From Siphlonurus alternatus (lineage: Eukaryota > Arthropoda > Insecta > Ephemeroptera > Siphlonuridae): DNA of 64,000 bases. Both the position numbers and the translations under genes were made by a program. The DNA lies in assembly GCA_949825025.1 (NCBI GenBank), contig OX463778.1, positions 41,369,194 through 41,433,193 of the forward strand. The letters are read 5' to 3'. Under the pieces are notes generated by a model that had not been told where the DNA came from, ran no database searches, and worked only from the letters and a program-made list of their open reading frames with translations. Of the stretch, positions 1-11,585 are shown piece after piece; the first letter of the stretch is position 1, and the number at the start of each line of letters is the position of its first letter.

Positions 1-1438
1 GGTGGAAAATACAATAAATAAATAAATTACTAGCAAATATACAGATACAAAAATTAATATTTTTTATTCAGCAAACACATTAATGATATTGTTCTTTTTT
101 TTCTTTTTTTTTTCAACACAGATTGTAAAAGAAGGTGATTAAATGTACATTAATGGACGATTTTATGACAAATGAAGTTTGTATTCTGCTTTATATCTCT
201 TTGATGAGACTCATGAAACGAACCATTAGCGTGATTGCTGATTTATTGTAGTCATTAAACATTTGTAATGAAAAAATAAAACAAGAAATCAAAAAAATAG
301 GGTGTACATTGCAAACTCAGCTTTTGCAATGATGACTTCTTGCTTGAACGAAATTAGTTAATAAAATGGATAAAAAAATGTATTCTGTATAATAAAATAA
401 AAATAAAATCTGTGCAGTAAGTATATTACACTGTTTTGTAGAACAGACAATGAATTGCCATTGAATTGACAGATGAAAAAATGCCAATATTTATAGTTAA
501 ATCACTTGAATCTGAAATTAATGTTTGTAAACATCATAATTTGCATATTTTTCCACGTTAATGCATTACTAATTAAGTTCGAATTGATATATTGATTGTA
601 GGAGAAATGGATTAAATAAAGAATTTTGAATTTTTGAATTTTGAAAGTATTTTTAATATGATATGATTACAAAATGTGCCAATTTTTTTTTCATGTTTTT
701 TTGTGCTTTTCGCTGTCTGTTGGTTTATTAAAGGGATGGATTCACGATTTTAATAAAAATATACAATGAATTATTCCGTATTATATCATATATCTTGTTA
801 CTATAATTAATAAACAAAACAGAAAACTAATTCCATAAATCCAATTCAGCTTTTTCTCTACTAGCTTCCACTAATGAACTTGATATTTATTATTCTTCTG
901 TATGCTGGTTGAATTTGGACATTTTCATTGTTTTTTTTTTTTAAGTTTAAAGTTAATTTCATAATTTATGGCATTTATACCTACAAACATCTGTTTTGAA
1001 TTTATAATTTAATTTCATTTGTCATCTCACTTGATTTGACATTCAATATTGTACAGTATAATATGCTTTAATCTATCCTTCCACGAGAGTATAGCCTAGC
1101 TAGAGCTAGCCTTTATGATAACAAGTTTGTACCCAATAAAAACCAATACAAATTTTAAATATTATAAAAATTGTTACTATACCTGTAATTTTATTTGACA
1201 GCAAATAACAAAAATGATACTTATAACAAAAATTACGCAAAAACTGGTCAGATAAATACATAAATAAATTTATAAATGTATAAATTTTAAATCCAATATG
1301 CATTTTTAATATATACCCGATTGCATAGATGAGAGTCTAACTATAATCCAGATTTAACGTTGTTAATTTTGATTGCTAAATAATCGAAAGAAACAAATTT
1401 AGACCTGGATTAAAGTAAACTCATGTGTATTCAATTGG
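1..1438. other. AT-rich intron sequence of the adenylyl cyclase gene
   Basis: This lies downstream (minus sense) of the last adenylyl cyclase exon in the window, so it is intron leading to the catalytic-domain exons beyond position 1. I see no exon-like stretch. Around 600-650 there is an AATAAA followed by short TTTTGAA repeats, which resembles the tail of a LINE-type retroelement on the plus strand; that reading is weak. Confidence 0.5.
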
Positions 1439-1439
1439 T

Positions 1440-1489
1440 TGATAGTATTTTTCCTTTACATAGCACGCGTTAAAGGAAAAATACTATCA
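1440..1489. repeat. perfect short hairpin in the intron
   Basis: Two perfectly complementary 19-base arms (TGATAGTATTTTTCCTTTA and its complement) flank a 12-base loop. It starts about 165 bases downstream of the splice donor of the exon at 1845..1653. It may be a tiny MITE remnant or an RNA stem; nothing in the sequence decides between them. Confidence 0.7.
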
Positions 1490-1652
1490 CCATATGTAAA
1501 ACGATCTTCTGATTGGCTGGGTGCGTGTAGTACTGCATGTTTCTGCCTCCACTTTTTAAACCCTGGTTTGTTAATGCTTAAAATATCAGCTTTGAAACGG
1601 ACGTGTTCTCAAAGCTCGTATTTTTGACATGCCATCGAGTATGGCCTCTCAC

Positions 1653-1845
1653 CAGAAAGCAGCAGTCGCTCCTGGCGCTCCGTCTCCCGCTGTGTCTTGA
1701 GACGCGCCTCCAGCGAACGATGCGTCTCCAGGAAGGCGCGCCGCTGCCCCCGGTCCGTCAGGAACTTGGTGTACAGCCCGGCCGCGTTCACCCCCGCGTA
1801 CAGAGCGGCCGTAGCCAGCACTCGCCGCGTCACGCAGCTTGCCTC
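1653..1845 (-). CDS. Adenylyl cyclase exon: sixth membrane helix and linker to catalytic domain C1
   Basis: Read on the minus strand, the exon runs from a TGTGCAG acceptor (AG at 1847-1846) to a GTGAGA donor (GT at 1652-1651). It has 193 bases, 64 codons plus one base. It carries the end of the first transmembrane bundle (LATAALYAGVNAAGLYTKFL) and the helix that leads into C1, with the family signature TDRGQRRAFLETHRSLEARL and ERQERLLLS. In ADCY8 and Ac78C the same motif is followed at once by the start of the C1 ATP-binding domain. The leftover G fits the V codon expected next. The following exons lie left of the window. The upstream junction is phase 0 and matches the exon ending at 6578. 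Confidence 0.93.
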
Positions 1846-1918
1846 CTGCACACATCAACACAAGGTTAGGTCTTGTTAGGGTTAGGTTTACTATTGTGAT
1901 TACTTGATATTTTGGACT

Positions 1919-2745
1919 CAAATTCAAATTAAAATTAAAATTTTTATTTCGATCGTTGGCTTTACAGCATAGATCACGTCAGAGTTGTTACATAGGTTAT
2001 ACATAACAGATACTTAATTCTAATTAACATAGCACTTAAAAAAAAAACATACATAGTACATAGATGTTTAAAAATAACATACACAGGTATATAAAATATT
2101 CATGAATAAAAATACACTAATAACATGATTATGTTCATTATTAACATTTTTTTTAATTTTCACGATATTTTTTTATATAAGAGAAAAAAAAAATGTTTCA
2201 AAATCACTTTCACATAAATATAATTCACATATAATTTCTTGATTCACTACATTGCTTGATGCACAATGTTTCTTGATGCACTATATATAGTTCACATAAC
2301 ACTTTGATGATCAAATCTAAAAATAAACAAATTTACTGTTTTTAATTTGGAGCCATTGATAAAGATGACATTTTTTGTTTTTTGTTGATCTGTAAGAGCA
2401 ACGTTCCAGTTTGCGACGTCCTCATCGGTTATTTTTGAGTTTTCATCATAAAAATCTTTAATTTTGTAATATTCTTTTTTGATTAATATAGTTTTTAATT
2501 TGTTTTTGAACACATTATCACTTATTTCATTTTTTAATAACTCAGGTAAAAAGTCATATATTTTGTGAGTTTGGTAGTATGGATTGTTTTTATAAAAGGC
2601 TGAATGATGTTTTTTTATTATAACTTTTGATTTATTTCTAGTATCGTAGGGAGAAATGTCGGAAACTAGAGCGTATGACTCTGGGTGTAATCTTTTGGAC
2701 TCTATTTTTACATTAAAATTTATAATGTCAAGTGATGTTTGACTT
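1919..2745 (-). mobile_element. 5'-truncated LINE: reverse-transcriptase C-terminus plus 3' tail
   Basis: From about 2745 down to 2292 the minus strand is open and reads like the end of a non-LTR reverse transcriptase: a SYALVSDISPYDTRNKSK segment, then YDFLPELLKNEISDN followed by FKNKLKTILIKKEYY. This is the pattern of the last 100 residues of jockey/CR1-like polymerases in insects. Downstream come about 370 non-coding bases and a tail with AATAAA followed by TTTTAATT-like repeats near 1950-1920. The copy lies in the intron just upstream of the 1845..1653 exon, in the same orientation as the gene. The rest of the polymerase is missing, so it cannot move by itself. Confidence 0.7.
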
Positions 2746-5700
2746 TATTACATTTAGCGCTTTGTTTCTGTTACTTATTATTTCAGCTTTTCAGCAATAG
2801 AAAAAGGCACAAATAAATTATATTCCTACACCAACGACAATATGTGGTACAAACTTACATTTAAAGATCAGAACACTGAGTATGTGTGCAGTGCTATATT
2901 AACCCAAGGTATATAGAGGTTTATATACCTCTATTCACCTTGTATTAACCCTTATTCTAGCTGTATGTTCCATGCACAATTTGTCATCATTCACTAACTT
3001 AAAAAACTTCATTTATATCTCAAATCGTTTGCCTTACACAAAGAGTCACATAATATATTATATTCTTTTCATATAACATACTGTGGGTATATGAAATATT
3101 ATATGTAACAATTCTATATATTACTATATAATATGTCAAATATTCAAATATAAATGCCAAGGATGTTTAATTTATGTCAAATTGTATAAATATAATGTTG
3201 TTTTTACCATGCAATGTATAATTAGCGCAAGCTATATATTAATAAATAATATATTAATATAATTTAATTTAATATTTTAAAGGTTCAAAGAAATGCAATT
3301 TTAAACAATATTTCTATATAAATTAGTTGATATATATCAAAAAAGCAAAATATTATAAATAAATACCTTCATGGAACATGACAATTACTTGTTAAGTGTA
3401 TTATGATATATATACGTATGATGATATTATACGATATGTTGTTTTTTATAGTATATACTGTTCTCTATATTTCATTATATAAAATATTTATTTCAAATAA
3501 ATAAAAAAAATTAACTGCGAAGCTCTGTGTATCCGGTTATTTCCCCTTGAAAGTCCCTTGAAATAAATTAAAATAATAAAATTAAAAAATAAATTGAAAC
3601 GTCGGTTCTAATTTTTCAAAAAGGATCATGAATTACCAATTTCAGCTTCTTTTTTTTTTCCGACAGCGTTATAGATAGCACGAGCATTTTTTATGAGTAA
3701 AATTTAAAAGTGTATATAACACGTAAACGTGAAAACTATTATACACAAAAGTTGTGATTAGAATGTGTGAATTATTATTTTAAATAATAATTATATATCA
3801 TGACCTTATATTTATATTTTATAAGCTCAAAACAAATTAAAGTAATTAGTAATTCAATTCCAATGCTTGCGTGACGTCAAGTGTGATCAAATTATTATTA
3901 GCAATAAGGTAATGCAATGCATTCATTTTTAGCTAAGAAACCCAGTACGTGTGATTTTATATACCTATCATATACACAACGTAGTCTCTTCATCGTATCC
4001 CAATATTAATTCTATGGACGGAAATAAAGAAATTTAATAAATATTTAAGCAATTTATAGATTTATATATTTATAACAGCAGCCAATATGCATGCAATATG
4101 ATATCATCACATATAATATGCCTAAAAAAAAGTATTATATCCACCAAGCTTAAATTTAAAAATAACAACGTTTTATATGACCAAATAAAATATTAAGTGG
4201 ACATCCGGCAAGTTTTATATATATATATATTACAAACAGCGATCCAGCTAACACTCAAAATTAATTATACATGTATGTGTCTGCCATGTCTATTCATTGT
4301 TATTAAATCTACTGCGGAGGTTAAAAATAACTGAATGTAATATAATATGGTATTTAATTATAATCAAATTTCATTGTAATTTGACTAATAAATAGACATC
4401 ATGTACGAAATTGCCTTGACGTGCAATTGCGATAGGTATATTATAATTTATAAATGTAATGATGTGTGAGTGGATAGCGTTCGATACCGTGAGGTCGAGA
4501 GGCAGTTTCCGTCCAACTAGCTAGCAGCAGTTAATTTTCATAGTAATCATCGTACCGTAATTATCTTAACTAGTCATCATGTACCAATTTAGTGTTTAAA
4601 TGTGTAAATGTTGTTTCACATGATCGATAATTAGTATAGTTTACGCAGAATTCAATTTCTCAATATAATTACATATCACTAGAGATTGAATAACATGATA
4701 AATTTAAAAAGCTCATGTCGAATTCTATAAGTAACGCCATGTATGTGTGGTATGTAGCTAGATGGGTGATTATGTATAAAAAAATATATATATTATGCCT
4801 ATCTCACCTACGTTTCTCTGGCTTTGGACCATTGATAAAAAGCTCTAGCGTTCGTCCTATATAAGCTATATATATATATAATGAACACATAACATACAAA
4901 TGGACTGCTCAGCAATCTTTTTCATCTGCTCCATGGGCTACTGTTTTTTTTTTTTTTTTACTTGTATTGTAAAATATGTATATTATAATGTTGTTTATAT
5001 GCGAGACAATAAATTTAAATAAATAAGGGGTTTCACGGGTTCTCTCGCATGTGGTTTAGTATCATAAGCTATAGCTTATTTGCTATAGAAAATATTATTT
5101 TTAATTAGGTTAGCTCTGAAATAATTGAATATTTGGTACCATAATTATATGAATACAAATATTTCTATTAATTAATTATATCTGCACGCTATGCGGTCTT
5201 CAGAATCTTAAATACGATATATGAATTTACATATATATGTATATATATATAATGTATTGATAGCATATATCACTGTATGAATAAATCAAAATAGAGACGC
5301 ACATTCGTTTAAAATTTATGTTGGAATTAATTTTATATGGGAATTATTTTAGCAATCAGTTATGATTTTATTGTAGCAACACTTTCCCGGAAAAAAAATT
5401 AATTCATCTTTAAATTATAAAATTTAATACATAAATATACGCACGCGTTACGCAGCTATTAATATTTTTTTGTATTTTTAAATCGAGTAATATCAAACCT
5501 TTTTAAACTATTTTTTGTACTTTTATTGCAATCAGTAAAAAAGGAAAATATTTATTATTATGACATTTGAATATTATTGTAGGTTATCACTATGAAAATA
5601 ACATTGAAGATTTAAACACCGAAACTGAATTTGTAACTTGATATGTATTATTACATTAATTCGTTGAAAAATTATTTCATATGGAATATTTCAGATTTTT

Positions 5701-6577
5701 TATGCACCTCATTTTAATATCATATAATACACATATTATATTACATAAATTATATGCCATGGTTAAGAAAAAAGTAGCAAATAAATTGAACTTAAAGATC
5801 AAGCTTTTGATTGAATTGGACAAGCTGGAATTATTTTCTTCTGACTGCTTTTGAGAAAAAAAAAATCATTTTAATTTAAAATATATTTTGTTTATTGAGA
5901 ATGTTTTTAATATAAATTGCTAATTGCTTGTAATATTACTGATTTAACAATCGAATATAAATAATTATTATGCAAAGCAGAACAAATATACTTTGCAAAG
6001 CTATACACACATGAAATTAAAACAGAAAAGGAGAAAGTGATGAATTAATTATTGAATAAGTGAAACTTTACAAAAGTTGATATCTGAAGTAGTCATGCTA
6101 ATTACACAGCAGTTGGCTATGACAGGAGAGCTTGTTGGTGCATGCGGATTAAGAAGAAAATTTCCCGCAATTTACAGTTCAGTGAATTAAGGAGGAATTT
6201 GTATGAATAAACCAAAATTTGCAAATTTGTTGCCCGTTCCGTTCACGAGATAAACGTGAGATAATTAATGAAAGATCTGAGGAGTCTCATTTTAATACAT
6301 TTTAACAAAAGACAACATTCATGCAAGTATAAAATTACACCAACATCTTATCCCTCTTTATATAAAGAATGTAATGATTAACAAAAATTCTACGACAGCA
6401 GCATTCGTTGAGTGTAGAAAAAACTCAAATGTTTTATTTACATGGTGGATTTCATGTGTAAAATGCAAAGCAAAGTCAGAAACATATTTTTCATTGATGC
6501 TGTCTGTATTCGAATCTGTTTTTCTATTTGAATCTATTTTTAATAAGATTATAATAGATCATAATTATATGACTCAC
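2746..6577 (-). other. AT-rich remainder of the 4.7-kb adenylyl cyclase intron
   Basis: No coding-like stretch is seen. The region is long A/T runs with short (AT)n tracts (for example near 4217 and 4870). Around 3219-3260 is a TGTATAATTAGCGCAAGCTA segment followed by AATAAA-like A/T sequence; its core recurs at 8355-8385 and marks a shared retroelement 3' end. A perfect TGACGTCA occurs near 3872. Confidence 0.5.
3216..3256 (+). repeat. Retroelement 3'-end fragment (GCGCAAGCTA family)
   Basis: The sequence TGTATAATTAGCGCAAGCTA followed by A/T-rich AATAAA-like sequence is closely matched at 8355-8385 (TGTATTATTAGCGCAAGCTA then AAATAAAG). The shared core and poly(A)-like ends suggest the 3' terminus of one LINE or SINE family, 5'-truncated at both places. 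Confidence 0.45.
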
Positions 6578-6771
6578 CTGATAGATGTGGTCAGGGTCAG
6601 GTATGGCCGCGATGCCACAGAGAGTGAGGTGCAGTGCGGCGGTCACCACTGCTGCGCACACGCTCCAGCGCAGCGGCAGAGGCAACATAGCGTACGTGAC
6701 GAACTCGATGAAGAGTACGTACCAGACAAGTTCGGCTGGAGGTGCGAACCCGAGACCCTTGCCCAGAAACC
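6578..6771 (-). CDS. Adenylyl cyclase exon: end of helix 3, helices 4 and 5
   Basis: The exon runs on the minus strand from a TCACTGCAG acceptor (AG at 6773-6772) to a CAG/GTGAGT donor (GT at 6577-6576). It has 194 bases: two bases completing a Gly codon, then 64 codons. It encodes GFLGKGLGF, LVWYVLFIEFVTYAMLPLPL (helix 4 with the family motif MLPLPL) and helix 5 (WSVCAAVVTAALHLTLCGIA), ending in DPDHIYQ in phase 0. A longer open frame runs back through the upstream acceptor and reaches another methionine, but that extension is intron and does not match the family. Confidence 0.93.
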
Positions 6772-6833
6772 CTGCAGTGAACATGAGACTGATGAGCTGT
6801 GGAAGACCTTGGCAAATTATGGAGAAAATATAC
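6772..6833 (-). other. 62-bp intron in the adenylyl cyclase gene
   Basis: The GTATAT donor follows the NAQ codons, and a pyrimidine-rich end leads to TGCAG. Removing it joins LLLNAQ to GFLGKGLGF, as in adenylyl cyclases of this branch. Reading through the donor in the upstream frame meets a TAA, so the intron must be spliced. This size is typical of short arthropod introns and contrasts with the multi-kilobase neighbours. Confidence 0.9.
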
Positions 6834-6981
6834 CTTGAGCGTTCAGCAGAAGCCACGTGCCCACGGCGCCCCAGTGCAAGTAGTGGTTAGCAAAGAGGCG
6901 CCAACCACCAAGTAGACAAACGCCAATATTTGCCGCCATTGATATTGTTGTCCATGCTATTGCGGCAGGTTGATGATATAC
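6834..6981 (-). CDS. Adenylyl cyclase exon: helices 2 and 3
   Basis: The exon has 148 bases, 49 codons plus one base. The acceptor is CGACAG (AG at 6983-6982), with a weak pyrimidine tract. The donor is CAAG/GTATAT (GT at 6833-6832). It encodes helix 2 (AIAWTTISMAANIGVCLLGG) and the WRLFANHYLHWGAVGTWLLL stretch that is helix 3. Start phase 0 agrees with the exon ending at 13135. The exact left boundary rests on phase and on the AG alone, so it is less certain than the other junctions. Confidence 0.88.
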
Positions 6982-8340
6982 CTGTCGATCATGATTTATA
7001 TTAGGTATTTAGTGCTATAAGAGGCACAATGCAATACAAATCGAGCAAAAAGTACTCACATATATTATATTACAAATATTATATAATAAAGCTAATAAAA
7101 TTTTGATTAAAAGTCGTTCCTTTCTTTACCTTTCTTTGTGTTCTCTAAAATTCTGCAAACTCGGTTGATATCAATCTACTCTGATGACAAAATAATTTGA
7201 ATAATATTTATTACACCTCTATGAGGCAGCAGCAGTTGCGTCAAAGAAATGTTCTTAAATTAATTAAAATAGTTCAGAAAGTTGGAAGCATTGAATGTAA
7301 TATAGTGGCATATCGTGAAATACAATTACTATAAGCAATGAAATTAATATTCCTATGATATTTAGTATTCGATGTATTCCTGTCAAACACATACAACTAA
7401 TCTCCAAACAAAGAGTGCAATCTGCATTGTAAAGCATTTACCTATACATATATCATAATATTATACTGCATATGTATGAGTGAATGTGAGATATATTAAA
7501 TGTATGTATGATGATTTTATCTTGCAATCCGATTTAACAAGCACGCGTATAATATATATCTTGCAAGTGATAGCTATTGAGAGATTTGTACAAGAGTTTG
7601 ATACACGTTACAAAGTGAATAATATTGCAATTGAATAACTATAATTTATTATTATAGATAGATAGATTTATTATGCTTACAACACAACAAGTGAAAATAT
7701 ACTATAGATAATATATCTAGAACAGACAGAAATTGGATGTTATATAATATACAATATAACGGTATAATACTGATGATATATACGGTGACAAATTATTTTC
7801 CACCAGCTTAAAGGTATAATAGAAGAGGTAGGATACGTTGAAGATATAATGCTTTCAGGCAAGTGTTACAGAATTATAGCATATAATGGTTGATTTATGA
7901 TAATAGTTGCACCATGTTATAGCACTACATAAATACAGAGAGACGGAAATGAGGAAGTTTGCCACGCCCTTTATCGGTGGCTTCAAAAAGAGAGAGAGGC
8001 AAATTTCCTTACTTTTGTACTTGATGAATGTCTGTAAAACAAAATTGACGTACTAGATTATATGTTAGATCGAAGACAAAATGAGGAGGGGGAGGGAAAG
8101 GCGACCAAAATATGATTACAGGCTGACTCATGTCAAGGAATAATACAAGAGGAGGTGACTCGTGAAATACAGCTCCCAAAGAAATATAACTGTGATGTTC
8201 AAATTGGGAGTTGTTATTTGAATATAATAATTATATTGTTACGTATGGTTAAATTAATTTATAGGTATTTTTTAACTTTTGAGCTATTAATTGATGTCAA
8301 GGTTATTTTAGTTATGTCAATTTGTAAAATATGTAATCTG
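6982..8340 (-). other. AT-rich part of the 6.2-kb intron
   Basis: This is non-coding A/T-rich sequence between the exons at 6981 and 13350. A (GA)-rich patch lies near 7988-8000 and a GAGG-rich patch near 8083-8106. No splice-bounded coding stretch is recognised here. Confidence 0.45.
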
Positions 8341-8354
8341 TTTTATAATCTTGT

Positions 8355-8399
8355 ATTATTAGCGCAAGCTAAAATAAAGAATATTTCAATTTCAATTTA
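8355..8399 (+). repeat. Retroelement 3'-end fragment (GCGCAAGCTA family), second copy
   Basis: TGTATTATTAGCGCAAGCTA is followed by AATAAAG and a short TTTCAATTT repeat. The core matches 3216-3256. The repeated TTTCAA tail is typical of LINE 3' ends that finish in a simple repeat rather than pure poly(A). A short open frame that ends in this tail (from 8155) is not recognised and is probably element-derived. Confidence 0.5.
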
Positions 8400-8464
8400 A
8401 TTGTTTTAAATTATATTTTTCACAGATTTTGTTTTAGAAATATTAGTGCTTTCAAATAATCCGA

Positions 8465-8690
8465 AATTGTTACGGAGTCCATATAAGAAATGCCGCAAGC
8501 CTTACACTTACGGCACTTACGGCTGTTGCGGCAGATAATCATGAGAATGCCATAGCAAAATTACGATGAGTTGTTGATTTTAAAATTCTATATACGGAGC
8601 GCAGCAGAATGCCGCAGAATGCGCCGCAGAAAATCGCGAGATTCTATGGTTTATCAACAACATTTGCTACAGCGTGTTGTGGCATAATTC
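8465..8690. repeat. GC-richer, CpG-containing repeat-like island with GCCGCA copies
   Basis: The base composition differs sharply from the surroundings. GCCGCA or its near forms recur several times, and TACGGAG is repeated. The middle contains imperfectly complementary blocks (ATGAGTTGTTGATTTT near 8566-8582 against a GTTTATCAACAAC block near 8649-8664), as in an old palindromic DNA element. No protein is recognised in any frame. Confidence 0.35.
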
Positions 8691-8790
8691 CTTTACAAAT
8701 TTTGATTATGTGAAAGCACTTTTAATTAATACAAAATATTTATTAGTTTAACTACTTTGGCACACATATACTACTATGAGTACTATGGTA

Positions 8791-9310
8791 TTATAGCTTA
8801 ATGACATGCCTATCTTGCGTATATAATCTCATAAAATTAGCCAGCGCTTCACTCTCGGCTGGTTGAAGAGCGCTCGCTGCTCCAGCTTCAAAAAGTAGCC
8901 AGTCGTCGCCCTGGAAAACTTCTCCCGCCAAAAAATAGCCGAAGTAGCTCATAGTTGATGTATTGTTCAAATAGTGGGATAGTACGGTGAGCAGGTAAAT
9001 TTTCAAAGATAAGGAGTGCATAAATTTGAATTTTTTTGGTAAGCATTTTGTCAAGCCATATCACCAAACATCGGGTTTATCACGCCTACGTATAGAATGC
9101 GACGAAGCCCCCGTGAGAGAAACTGTTGGATATGGAGGATTCAAGTCAGCTGATTTTGCGGTGTTCCCACTGCCCTATCTAAACCTATGTAAAAAAAAAA
9201 ATACTCAAAATTGCTTTTTTCGCATAAAAGAAATTTTTGAAGTAAAACGAGTTCTTGATTCATTATCAGAAGACCCCTATAAATGGGGGGTAGGAGATGT
9301 TTTAGAATAG
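8791..9310. other. Unrecognised island with overlapping open frames on both strands
   Basis: On the minus strand 9054..8791 encodes 87 residues including YFGYFLAGEVFQGDDWLLF and a helix-like EAGAASALQPAESEALANF. On the plus strand 9026..9310 encodes 94 residues including RIECDEAPVRETVGYGGF. Neither is recognised, and neither has convincing splice sites that would join it to the adenylyl cyclase. The GC content is raised against its surroundings. It may be a decayed transposon or an unannotated exon. Confidence 0.3.
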
Positions 9311-9880
9311 ATTACTTTAATAGTTACACAGAAAAAAATTAAAATTTTCTAACATGGAGGATTATGGAGAAAATTTTCCCGCCTTGAGAACACTTGAAGC
9401 TCCATTGTTACGTGCACATTCATAAATAATAAAAATAAAATAAAAAATAAATTAGCGTTTCTATAGAAGATTTTTTGTTTGTTTGTTTGTTTATTTATTT
9501 TTTAATAAAAAATGTCACTAAAATCAGACGAAGTCTTTCATTTCAACGTTTTTCCACGGTATATTAGTTAAAGAGGTTTGCATGTACTAGTAGTGCCATT
9601 TTACGTGGAACATCAAAGTCACATAAAATAATGATGAAAAGGTACGTATAACAGCTTCAGCTTAAGGGCATTAAAACGCTGTGTAAGATCAAAGGCCTTT
9701 AATAATGTAATTATTATAATAAAGTTTGATGCACACACACACTCTAAAAGGTGTCAACCGACCACTAAACAAACATGTCTGAGGCTAAAATTCAATTTAA
9801 ATCGACGTAAATGTTTAGAATTACATTAATGACCCTCAAGCATGCCACGGAAATAAATTCTCACAAAGATGTGGTAGAAT

Positions 9881-10118
9881 TTTACCGACTTAGCTCGAGC
9901 TAAAACCCATGAACCAAGTAAGTCGGTAAAAACTCCCGATCTAACATTGTAATTCAAATCATACAAACAGGTCGGTAAAAACTACAATGTTAATGGGTTA
10001 ACACGAAATTACACATTAAGTCGGTAAAATATATTAAAGATTTCGAATAGTAAAACTATTCCACTCAGACATGTAAAATTTTACCGACTTGATTTTGCTA
10101 TTTGTATTTTTTACCGAC
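9881..10118. repeat. Cluster of six GTCGGTAAA motifs in both orientations
   Basis: GTCGGTAAA or its complement TTTACCGAC occurs at 9881, 9922, 9971, 10020, 10080 and 10110. The first two form an inverted pair with 13-base arms around an AGCTCGAGCT palindrome. The bases between the copies are not conserved. Two more copies lie at 11929 and 11967, next to a tandem dimer that uses the related TTGGTAAA/TTTACCAA. This looks like internal motif repeats of a DNA element or a protein-binding array. Confidence 0.65.
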
Positions 10119-10863
10119 CTACTGTCCCAAGTTTTACTGTCTTGTATCCTCTAAAGTTAACTCTTTAATTGGGTGAAATTTTGCCTCCCTTATTTGTAGC
10201 TATTACTATTTTCATACTTGTAAATTTTACGTTTAATAATTTGCTTACATTGAAATATAATGAATATGAAATGACATTATACACTGTAACATTGATAGAA
10301 AATATTAGTATTATTACAAAAAAATTACAATGCATATAAAATTATAAATTAATATATAAAAATTACTTTGTGAAATTATTTCACACATCACTCTCGATCT
10401 ATACCAGAATTAATTATATTTTATTACACTATTTAACTCAAATAAACTTAAGTACGTCATCATGGAATATAAGATTGTTGATAAATAAAAAAAGTATCAT
10501 CAAATTTGTTTCACATTATGTAACACATTTTATTTATTTACGACAGCATACAAATTAGGTAATAATATATTATATATATAATATATATATATTTTCAAGA
10601 GAGAAAAAAGCAAGTATCAAGAGATTTGAATGACAAATAAAAATAGCAGTTAATAGTTGTATAAAAGTCACTTCAGTTTTATGAATCACTTTCAACTTTC
10701 AAGTCGAACACCGAGAATGAATGTCAAATTGCTACAGTACACAGACCGTTGATAGTCCCATCCTTTGGAGTGAAGAGGCTTGCCTTTCGTTGACATAATG
10801 GTTTGAGGAATAACTTTTCCAATCGTGGTGTGATTACGCAGAGATGCATCGCGGATGCCTCAC

Positions 10864-10921
10864 GTCCACCCAGTCGATCGTCCACTGCAGCACCCAGACA
10901 CCTTCGGTAGGCGCGTCATTG
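10864..10921 (-). other. Possible unplaced 58-bp exon
   Basis: On the minus strand a TTTACAG acceptor and a GAC/GTGAGG donor enclose 58 bases. The open frame reads NDAPTEGVWVLQWTIDWVD, and the CpG content is well above the surrounding A/T sequence. It lies within the 6.2-kb adenylyl cyclase intron. Its length is not a multiple of three, and the junction it would interrupt is phase 0 on both sides, so including it would break the frame. It may be an alternative exon, a remnant, or chance. Confidence 0.2.
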
Positions 10922-11237
10922 CTGTAAATATTCGTTATTAGAGCTAACAAGGTACAAGCAATATTCATGAGAAAATACTCGAAATACAATGTATAATATG
11001 TTACTTAATTTAAAAGCAACTGAAGCGAAAAATTAATAAACCAATGTTTAAACCTCTTTTAACACGTATACCATGTATTTATTTATAATTATAATTAATA
11101 TACGGCAAATTAGTATGAATTGATTCGGTAAATTTATGTTAAATGGTACAGGGTATTCATGAATGATTTTTTAGAAAATATATTAATAATTTGCATAGTA
11201 CCATATTTATAGTAATCGAAAACACTTCGCACTAGGA

Positions 11238-11307
11238 TTTATTTTCTTAAATGCATAATATTATCCTCTAGTCACTAGAGGTTACATGGTATTTAAGAAA
11301 ATAAATA
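11238..11307. repeat. Small palindromic element
   Basis: Complementary arms of about 16 bases (ATTTATTTTCTTAAATGC against GTATTTAAGAAAATAAAT) surround an inner CCTCTAGTCACTAGAGG palindrome. This fits a miniature inverted-repeat element in the intron. Confidence 0.5.
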
Positions 11308-11585
11308 CTGACAGAGAGACACAGAAAGAGAAATCGAGGAGATAAATACAATCAAATAATCATATGAGTTACTGACACAATGATTTTATGCTTACCTTAA
11401 TGATATTCACGGTGATGAAGTAATGACGAAAAATCTTGACGGTACTTAATTGTATTGAAGAACTATTTAAATTAAACGTATTATACACGGTAGCCCAACT
11501 TTCAGCACAACCTCACTCACCAAGGACGCGTCAAAAATGTGAGGAAGTTTGCTCAAATGTAACGGACGTTTTTGAATAAAACAAC

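Noticed and set aside
1861..1892. Telomere-like TTAGG repeats
   Set aside because: Only a few imperfect AGGTTAGG-like units occur next to the exon; too few and degenerate to mean a telomeric array.
6585..6890. Plus-strand frames over the adenylyl cyclase exons (also 1603-1869 and 16086-16322)
   Set aside because: They are shadows of GC-rich minus-strand exons that match a known family with consistent splice phases.
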